Made by a program: the position numbers and the translations under genes. A DNA stretch of 19,794 nt, taken from JAADHG01 sp964418645 (GTDB taxonomy: Bacteria; Bacteroidota; Bacteroidia; Flavobacteriales; Flavobacteriaceae). The notes below the pieces were generated by a model that saw nothing but the letters and a program-made list of their open reading frames with translations, had not been told where the DNA came from and did not search any database. Positions 14,677 to 19,794 of the stretch are shown here, piece after piece; positions within the stretch are counted from its first letter, which is position 1; each line of letters starts with the position of its first letter. Location of the stretch: NCBI GenBank assembly GCA_964418645.1, contig CAYQME010000043.1, positions 1 to 19,794 on the forward strand, written 5' to 3'.

Positions 14677-14702
14677 GCTCAAATTTGAGCTCGAAATTTC
14701 GA
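14677..14702. promoter_or_regulatory. Two abutting perfect palindromes upstream of the phosphohexomutase promoter
   Basis: GCTCAAATTTGAGC (14677-14690) and TCGAAATTTCGA (14691-14702) are each perfect palindromes and touch end to end. Both are centred on AAATTT, 13 bases apart. They end 8 bases before the -7 box at 14711 and cover the -33 region. This is where an operator for a dimeric regulator would lie. They are also in the divergent gap before the T9SS type B gene, so either gene could be the target. The binding protein is unknown. Confidence 0.5.
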
Positions 14703-14710
14703 CAAATAAT

Positions 14711-14718
14711 TACATTTG
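14711..14718 (+). promoter_or_regulatory. -7 box for the phosphohexomutase/ABC exporter pair
   Basis: TACATTTG matches TAnnTTTG, 17 bases before the ATG at 14736. A TTTG at 14684-14687 is 23 bases upstream, at the long end of the usual spacing, and lies inside the first palindrome. Confidence 0.65.
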
Positions 14719-14735
14719 TAGCAAATTAAATTTAC

Positions 14736-16466
14736 ATGAATCACATTGACCCTCAAATATTAGATAAGGCAAACACTTGGTTAACAACTTTTTTTGATAA
14801 AGATACACAACTAAAAATAAAGAGATTAATAGCTTCAAATACGCAAGAGCTCAACGAAAGTTTTTACAAAGATTTAGAGTTTGGTACTGGAGGAATGCGA
14901 GGTATAATGGGTATTGGTACAAATCGTATTAATAAATATACCCTTGGGAAAAACACTCAAGGCTTAAGTAATTATTTAAAAAAAGCTTTTCCTAATGAAA
15001 AACTTAAAGCAGCCATTGCTTTTGATTGTAGGCATAACAGTCAAGCATTTGCTAAAATTGTAGCTGATGTTTTTTCTGCAAACCATATTGAAGTGTTTTT
15101 GTTTGAAGATTTAAGACCAACACCAGAATTATCCTTCACTTTAAAGCATCTAAATTGTCATTGCGGCATTGTTTTAACAGCATCTCATAACCCTCCCGAA
15201 TATAATGGTTATAAGGTGTATTGGCAAGATGGTGGTCAAATTGTACCGCCGCAGGATGCTAATATTATTTCCGAAATAAATGCCTTAGATTTCTCTGAAG
15301 TTAAGTTTAAAGCGAAAACAAATCTTATACATTATGTTGGAAAAGATATAGATAATATCTTTATAAATGCATCCATTAAAAATGGAAGTTTTAATACAAC
15401 TGCTGAAGCCAAAAATAATTTGAACATTGTTTTCACATCGTTACATGGTACATCAATAACTATAATTCCTGAAACTTTAAACAGTGCTGGATATAATAAT
15501 GTTCATATTGTAAAAGCACAAGAAGTTCCTAATGGTGATTTCCCTACTGTAAAGTCACCAAATCCTGAAGAGCCAGAAGCACTAAAAATGGCGTTAAATT
15601 TAGCACAAGAAGTCGATGGCGATATTGTTATTGGTACAGATCCTGATAGTGATCGTGTTGGAATTGCAGTACGTAATTTAGAAAACGACCTTGTTTTATT
15701 AAACGGAAACCAAACGATGGTTATGATGACCAATTTCTTATTGAAGCAATGGCAAAAACGAGATAAAATTAAAGGCAAAGAATTTATTGGCTCAACTATT
15801 GTTTCCACACCAATGATGATAGACTTAGCCGCTCGTTATAACGTAGAATGCAAAATTGGCTTAACAGGTTTTAAGTGGATAGCTAAAATGATTAAAGATT
15901 TCCCAGAGTTGAATTTTATTGGCGGTGGCGAAGAAAGTTTTGGATTTATGGTTGGTGACTTTGTAAGAGATAAAGATGCCGTTACAGCAACACTATTAGC
16001 CTGTGAAATTGCAGCTCAAGCTAAGGCTAAAGGGAGTTCTTTCTTTAAAGAGTTGATTCAATTGTATATAACACATGGGTTTTACAAAGAATACCTTATT
16101 TCAATAACAAAAAAAGGTATAGAAGGTGCTAAAGAAATTAAGCAAATGATGATCGATGCTCGTGAAAACCCGTTAACAGAAGTAAATGGTTCTAAAGTAA
16201 CACGTATAGAGGATTATCAACTCTCAATTGCTAAAAGCCTAATTTCTGGAAGCATAGAAACTATAGATATTCCAAAATCTAATGTATTGATATACTATAC
16301 AGAAGACCGAAGCAAGATTGCACTAAGACCTAGTGGTACCGAACCAAAAATTAAGTTCTATATTAGCGTAAATATGCCATTAGCTTCCGAAGAAGATTTT
16401 ATAGCTACTGAAAAGAAACTTGAAACCAAAATAGAGGCCATAATTAAAGACATGAACCTTAATTAA
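14736..16466 (+). CDS. Phosphohexomutase (phosphoglucomutase/phosphomannomutase family)
   Basis: The protein has 576 residues, the usual length of the long cytoplasmic alpha-D-phosphohexomutases. All four family motifs are present. The phosphoserine loop is TASHNPPEYNGYK, with active serine S150. The metal-binding loop is DPDSDRVG (D302, D304, D306). The sugar-specificity loop is GGGEESFG (396-403). The phosphate-binding loop is RPSGTEPKIKFY (from R531). It interconverts hexose-1- and hexose-6-phosphate, through a bisphosphate intermediate, for glycan precursor or storage metabolism. The GEESFG loop fits phosphoglucomutase or mixed glucose/mannose activity, which sequence alone does not separate. 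The stop codon overlaps the start of the ABC exporter gene by one base (TAATG), suggesting translational coupling. Two palindromes lie just upstream of its promoter. Confidence 0.93.
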   Translation: MNHIDPQILDKANTWLTTFFDKDTQLKIKRLIASNTQELNESFYKDLEFGTGGMRGIMGIGTNRINKYTLGKNTQGLSNYLKKAFPNEKLKAAIAFDCRHNSQAFAKIVADVFSANHIEVFLFEDLRPTPELSFTLKHLNCHCGIVLTASHNPPEYNGYKVYWQDGGQIVPPQDANIISEINALDFSEVKFKAKTNLIHYVGKDIDNIFINASIKNGSFNTTAEAKNNLNIVFTSLHGTSITIIPETLNSAGYNNVHIVKAQEVPNGDFPTVKSPNPEEPEALKMALNLAQEVDGDIVIGTDPDSDRVGIAVRNLENDLVLLNGNQTMVMMTNFLLKQWQKRDKIKGKEFIGSTIVSTPMMIDLAARYNVECKIGLTGFKWIAKMIKDFPELNFIGGGEESFGFMVGDFVRDKDAVTATLLACEIAAQAKAKGSSFFKELIQLYITHGFYKEYLISITKKGIEGAKEIKQMMIDARENPLTEVNGSKVTRIEDYQLSIAKSLISGSIETIDIPKSNVLIYYTEDRSKIALRPSGTEPKIKFYISVNMPLASEEDFIATEKKLETKIEAIIKDMNLN

Positions 16467-18292
16467 TGAATTACTTTAAACAAATATTACGATTCGCCAA
16501 ACCATACAAAGGTTATGCGATATTAAATATTATTTCAAATATTTTTTATGCCCTTTTTTCTGGCTTATCCTTTATGGTTTTAATGCCTTTATTAAAAGTG
16601 CTATTTGATAAAAATACAGAGCAAGTTATTTCAGAACCAACCTATGAAGGATTTACAAAGTTTGGTACTTTCTTTAACGACTATCTTAATTACAAAGTTA
16701 CAAGTCTTGCAGACAATGACCCTTCAAAAGCACTTATTGTTATTATATTTCTTGTTGTAATTGTATTCTTTCTAAAAAATGTATTTAATTATTTGGCAAT
16801 GTATTTTATTACTTTTCTTAGAAACGGTGTACTCAGAGATATTAGAAATGAGCTTTATGAAAAAATAATAGAACTACCATTGTCCTTCTTTTCAGAAAAA
16901 CGAAAAGGAGATATTATGGCACGTTTAGGAACAGATGTTTTAGAAATTCAGCACTCATTCTTATCTATCTTAGAATTACTTTTTAGAGAGCCATTAACCA
17001 TAATCTTTACAATAATTTTTATGCTTACCATAAGTGTAAAACTTACTATTTTTGTGTTTATTTTTATTCCTGTATCTGGATTAATAATTTCTTTAATTGG
17101 AAAAAACTTAAAACGAAAATCTGATAAAGTTCAAAAAGAACAAGGTCTTTTTTTATCCTTATTAGAAGAAACCTTAAGCGGTCTAAAAGTAATTAAGGGC
17201 TTCAATAATGAGAAAAAGTTTATTTCAAAATTTCAGAATTCAACACATCGCTTTTTTAAATTTTCAAACAGTTTACTCAACAGAACCAATCTAGCCAAAC
17301 CTACAAGTGAATTTTTGGGCATTGGTGTAATTTCAGTTTTACTATGGTTTGGCGGACGAATGGTTTTAGTTGAAGGTGTTCTAGATGGCGAACAATTTTT
17401 AGCATATATGGGGCTTGCCTATAATATTCTAACGCCTGCAAAAGCTATTAGTAAAGCAAGCTATAGCGTTAAAAAAGGAAATGCTGCTGCAGAACGGGTT
17501 TTAGAAATACTGAATACAGAATCCAACTTAAAAGACAAAACAAATGCATCAACAAAAGAAGCGTTTACCTCATCAATCGGTTTAGAAAATGTGTCGTTTA
17601 AATATGAAGATGATTTGGTCTTGAATAACTTCACCATTACTGTAGAAAAAGGGAAAACAATAGCTTTAGTAGGACAATCAGGAAGCGGAAAATCTACAAT
17701 AGCAAACCTTGTAACTCGCTTTTACGATGTTAATGAAGGTAAAATTACTATTGATGGTGAAGATATAAGAGATTTAACCAAGCATTCCCTTCACAATTTA
17801 ATGGGATTAGTGACTCAAGACTCAATACTATTTAATGATACCATAAAAAATAATATTCTTTTAGGTAAAGAAAACGCATCTGATGAACAAGTAATTGAGG
17901 CCTTAAAAATTGCGAATGCTTGGGAGTTTGTAGAAGAGTTACCTAGTGGAATTAATACCAATATTGGCGATTCTGGTAACAAATTATCTGGTGGACAAAA
18001 ACAGCGTTTAAGTATTGCACGTGCTGTTTTAAAAAATCCTCCAATCATGATTTTAGACGAAGCCACCTCAGCATTAGATACTGAAAGCGAACGTGCTGTT
18101 CAAATTGCTTTAGAAAACATGATGAAAAATAGAACCTCTATTGTTATAGCTCATAGACTCTCTACCATTAAAAATGCCGATACTATAGTTGTTATGCAAA
18201 AAGGCAAAATTGTTGAGCAAGGAAAACATCAAGAATTATTAGATAACAAAAGTGTTTATAACAATTTAGTAGCTATGCAATCTATTCAATAA
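16466..18292 (+). CDS. MsbA-like ABC exporter (fused permease and ATPase)
   Basis: The protein has 608 residues. The N-terminal transmembrane domain (about 15-335) has six predicted helices with the long cytoplasmic loops of type I exporters (for example ELPLSFFSEKRKGDIMARLG). The ATPase domain (about 360-608) has Walker A GQSGSGKST (403-411), the Q-loop in LVTQDSILFND, signature LSGGQKQRLSIARA (from 507), Walker B IMILDEATSALD (D531, catalytic E532) and the H-loop H563. This is a complete half-transporter that works as a homodimer in the inner membrane. MsbA-like proteins flip lipid A or other lipids; the true substrate here is inferred and could be another lipid or drug. Translation is coupled to the phosphohexomutase gene by TAATG. 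A terminator lies 25 bases after the stop. Confidence 0.92.
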   Translation: MNYFKQILRFAKPYKGYAILNIISNIFYALFSGLSFMVLMPLLKVLFDKNTEQVISEPTYEGFTKFGTFFNDYLNYKVTSLADNDPSKALIVIIFLVVIVFFLKNVFNYLAMYFITFLRNGVLRDIRNELYEKIIELPLSFFSEKRKGDIMARLGTDVLEIQHSFLSILELLFREPLTIIFTIIFMLTISVKLTIFVFIFIPVSGLIISLIGKNLKRKSDKVQKEQGLFLSLLEETLSGLKVIKGFNNEKKFISKFQNSTHRFFKFSNSLLNRTNLAKPTSEFLGIGVISVLLWFGGRMVLVEGVLDGEQFLAYMGLAYNILTPAKAISKASYSVKKGNAAAERVLEILNTESNLKDKTNASTKEAFTSSIGLENVSFKYEDDLVLNNFTITVEKGKTIALVGQSGSGKSTIANLVTRFYDVNEGKITIDGEDIRDLTKHSLHNLMGLVTQDSILFNDTIKNNILLGKENASDEQVIEALKIANAWEFVEELPSGINTNIGDSGNKLSGGQKQRLSIARAVLKNPPIMILDEATSALDTESERAVQIALENMMKNRTSIVIAHRLSTIKNADTIVVMQKGKIVEQGKHQELLDNKSVYNNLVAMQSIQ

Positions 18293-18317
18293 TAATCTAA
18301 ATAAATCTTTAAAATAA

Positions 18318-18349
18318 GAAAAGGAAGACGTTAAAACGTCTTCCTTTTC
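18318..18349 (+). terminator. Intrinsic terminator of the phosphohexomutase/ABC exporter pair
   Basis: The arms are 18318-18332 and 18335-18349 and are perfectly complementary (GAAAAGGAAGACGTT and its complement). In practice this gives a 13-bp stem with a 6-base loop. The right arm ends in CTTTTC and is followed by the pyrimidine-rich CTCTTTCTTT. It lies 25 bases after the exporter stop codon. Confidence 0.85.
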
Positions 18350-18451
18350 TCTTTCTTTACCATCTTTGGGGAAAATGGTAAATAGTTAGTAGGTTAGGTA
18401 TGGTGTAAACTTATAACAAATTTTGCTAATTACAAAGAAAAATATGTATTT

Positions 18452-18479
18452 TATCGATTATAATTACACTTAATCGATA
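18452..18479. promoter_or_regulatory. Perfect inverted repeat upstream of the sigma-factor gene
   Basis: TATCGATTA (18452-18460) and TAATCGATA (18471-18479) are exact inverted copies separated by 10 bases. The half-site centres are 19 bases apart, close to two helical turns, which fits binding by a dimeric regulator. It lies about 130 bases before the sigma-factor start. It could also form a 9-bp hairpin, but there is no T-tract for a terminator. Confidence 0.4.
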
Positions 18480-18608
18480 TTATTTTAATTATATTATTGA
18501 CTGTCAGATATTTAACTTTTAACACAAACAAAAACAATTTTTTAAATATTCGCGTTTACAATTAAACTTTTCTTAAATTGAAAAGTCTAAAAAAGAAATT
18601 GTTTTTTT

Positions 18609-19151
18609 GTGGATAACGAAAAGATCCTATTATCACAACTCAAATCGGAACCAACTCGAGAAAAAGCTTTTAGAGAGTTAATTACACTCTATAAAGAACG
18701 TTTGTATTGGCATATTCGAAAAATTGTTATTTCTCATGATGACTGCGATGATGTGCTTCAAAACACATTTATTAAAGTATTTAGAAATATTAACAATTTT
18801 AAAGGCGATAGTAAATTATACTCATGGATGTATCGTATTGCTACCAACGAAGCTATAACACATATTAATAAAAATGCGAAACGTTTACAAATAACAAGTA
18901 AAAAGTTGCAAAATCGTACTATTAATAATTTAAAAGCAGATGTTTATTTTGAAGGCAACGATATTCAATTAAAGTTACAACAAGCCATAGCTACACTACC
19001 TCAAAAACAACAATTAGTGTTTAATATGAAATATTTTGACAATGTAAAATATAAGGATATGTCTGATATATTAGAAACTAGTGAAGGTGCTTTAAAATCG
19101 TCATACCATATTGCTGTAAAAAAAATTGAAGAATACATAACTAGAATTTAA
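18609..19151 (+). CDS. RNA polymerase sigma-70 family factor (ECF type)
   Basis: The protein has 180 residues and starts at GTG. No ATG is in frame before the upstream TAA, and the next in-frame Met is too far inside region 2. Sigma region 2 covers about 21-92, with HDDCDDVLQNTFIKVFRNI and YSWMYRIATNEAITHINK for core binding and -10 recognition. Region 4 covers about 122-176 (TLPQKQQLVFNMKYFDNVKYKDMSDILETSEGALKSSYHIAVKKIEE), a helix-turn-helix for the -35 element. Regions 1 and 3 are absent, which defines an ECF-size factor. A putative membrane-bound anti-sigma gene follows after 34 bases and a secreted protein gene after that, so it probably responds to an envelope signal. The product redirects RNA polymerase to a set of target promoters that cannot be listed from this window. 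Confidence 0.92.
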   Translation: MDNEKILLSQLKSEPTREKAFRELITLYKERLYWHIRKIVISHDDCDDVLQNTFIKVFRNINNFKGDSKLYSWMYRIATNEAITHINKNAKRLQITSKKLQNRTINNLKADVYFEGNDIQLKLQQAIATLPQKQQLVFNMKYFDNVKYKDMSDILETSEGALKSSYHIAVKKIEEYITRI

Positions 19152-19185
19152 ACCTTTTAAAGTAAATTGTGTCTAAGAAAGTGTA

Positions 19186-19695
19186 ATGCTAAAAAATTTA
19201 AATAACATAAAGAATACAGGTTTTAAAGTACCTAAAGATTATTTTAATTCTTTAGAGGATAACATCTCGAGTAAAATTAAAGTAGAGTCTATCCTAAAAG
19301 ATATTGATAATCCAGGATTTGAAATGCCAAATGGTTATCTAGATACTCTAGAAGACACCGTTTTTAATAAGTTACCTAAAAAGAAAAAACCTAAAGTAAT
19401 TTCATTATTTAGTAAGAAAAACCTAATATACATTTCAGGTGTTGCAGCAGCAATAGTTATTATGTTTGGTTTCTTTTGGAACAATCCTAATACAGCAGAG
19501 ATGAAATTAGATTATGAAATGGTTGAATCTTACCTGATTGATCAAAATATAAGCTCTTTTGAAATTGCTTCTTTACTAACCGAAGAAGAATTATTAAATA
19601 TTAATTCTGAAATTATGGATGAAGCTTATAATGATGAAAGTATGGAAGATTACTTACTAGAAAATGTGAATTTTGAAGATATCATTGAACAATAA
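19186..19695 (+). CDS. Single-pass membrane protein, putative anti-sigma factor
   Basis: The protein has 169 residues. The N-terminal part holds a tandem duplication: NTGFKVPKDYFNSLEDNI (from 10) and NPGFEMPNGYLDTLEDTV (from 42), a period of 32 residues. A basic stretch PKKKKPK (64-70) precedes one membrane segment (about 79-98), fitting an N-inside topology. The rest (about 99-169) is very acidic, with many Glu and Asp, and would face the periplasm. There is no zinc-binding H-x3-C-x2-C motif of classical ZAS anti-sigma factors. The role is inferred from its place right after the sigma-factor gene: the cytoplasmic duplicated part could hold the sigma factor and the acidic part could sense the envelope. 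Ten bases separate it from the next gene. Confidence 0.75.
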   Translation: MLKNLNNIKNTGFKVPKDYFNSLEDNISSKIKVESILKDIDNPGFEMPNGYLDTLEDTVFNKLPKKKKPKVISLFSKKNLIYISGVAAAIVIMFGFFWNNPNTAEMKLDYEMVESYLIDQNISSFEIASLLTEEELLNINSEIMDEAYNDESMEDYLLENVNFEDIIEQ

Positions 19696-19705
19696 CTAAA
19701 AACAG

Positions 19706-19794
19706 ATGAAACGATTAATTATCCCAATGTTGACTCTATTTATATGCTTTAATGCATATAGTCAAAGAGATGGTAAAATGCATGAGCGCATAAA
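19706..19794 (+). CDS. Start of a secreted protein, cut by window edge
   Basis: Only 29 full codons are visible. The N-terminus MKRLIIPMLTLFICFNAYSQ is a signal peptide with probable cleavage after YSQ, followed by RDGKMHERIK. It begins 10 bases after the stop of the putative anti-sigma gene, so the three genes form one operon. In related flavobacteria this position often holds a small Spy/CpxP-like periplasmic protein annotated as a sensor of ECF sigma factor, and the Arg/Glu-rich start (MHERIK) is compatible. The visible part is too short to confirm it. Confidence 0.7.
   Translation, partial: MKRLIIPMLTLFICFNAYSQRDGKMHERI

Larger units (their letters stand above)
18293..18608. other. Non-coding gap between ABC exporter and sigma-factor genes
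   Basis: These 316 bases contain no credible coding frame. In order they hold the exporter terminator (18318-18349), a second small hairpin without a T-tract (18358-18380), a Thr/AT-rich stretch with nothing recognisable, the TATCGATTA/TAATCGATA inverted repeat (18452-18479), and a very AT-rich leader before the sigma-factor start. No TAnnTTTG box is convincing near the sigma-factor gene; a partial TAAATTG at 18574-18580 is the closest. Confidence 0.6.

Noticed and set aside
18358..18380. Second hairpin after the ABC exporter terminator (TACCAT...ATGGTA)
   Set aside because: It has a bulge and no T-tract on either strand; with a strong terminator 10 bases earlier it is not needed and may be chance.
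1..19794. CRISPR array, tRNA or rRNA gene, insertion sequence or prophage
   Set aside because: Gaps are short and were read on both strands; no direct-repeat array, cloverleaf, transposase or phage gene was found.

Overview
The window is an AT-rich stretch of a Bacteroidota chromosome, most likely a marine member of the Flavobacteriaceae. The evidence is two secreted proteins with type IX secretion (T9SS) sorting domains, the alternate GlmU-type protein typical of Bacteroidota, a DUF4199 protein, a carbamoyl-phosphate synthase large subunit that lacks its regulatory domain, and repeated TAnnTTTG -7 promoter boxes with A-rich leaders in place of Shine-Dalgarno sites. No tRNA, rRNA, CRISPR array, insertion sequence or prophage is visible. 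The region reads as ordinary core chromosome.

Layout. Positions 1-760 (minus) hold the start of a secreted T9SS cargo protein whose end lies outside the window. Next come carB (837-3689, minus) and rpmH (3796-3954, minus), separated by a good intrinsic terminator. A divergent promoter region (about 4027-4098) serves rpmH leftward and a membrane TPR-like protein rightward (4122-4700). Two minus-strand genes follow: a lytic transglycosylase and an alpha/beta hydrolase. A small GNAT-fold protein (6547-6843, plus) converges on the tRNA methylthiotransferase mtaB (6840-8189, minus). A minus-strand block then holds a small membrane protein, the GlmU-like enzyme and the type B ribosomal protein L31, with a strong terminator between L31 and GlmU. 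From 10417 two plus-strand genes (DUF4199 protein, family 2 glycosyltransferase) converge on a large T9SS type B surface protein (11932-14571, minus). A plus-strand pair follows, phosphohexomutase and MsbA-like ABC exporter, joined by a one-base stop/start overlap and closed by a terminator. The right end is a putative envelope-stress module: sigma-70 factor, single-pass membrane protein in the anti-sigma position, and the start of a secreted protein.

Several genes serve the cell envelope: lytic transglycosylase, GlmU-like enzyme, glycosyltransferase, phosphosugar mutase, MsbA-like exporter and two surface proteins. The rest are housekeeping (carB, rpmH, rpmE2, mtaB).

The most notable signals are: a G+C-rich dispersed-repeat-like segment lying in frame inside mtaB; a second, degraded repeat-like hairpin upstream of the DUF4199 gene; two abutting perfect palindromes just upstream of the phosphohexomutase promoter; and a perfect inverted repeat upstream of the sigma-factor gene. 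I did not find a clearly new multi-gene system.
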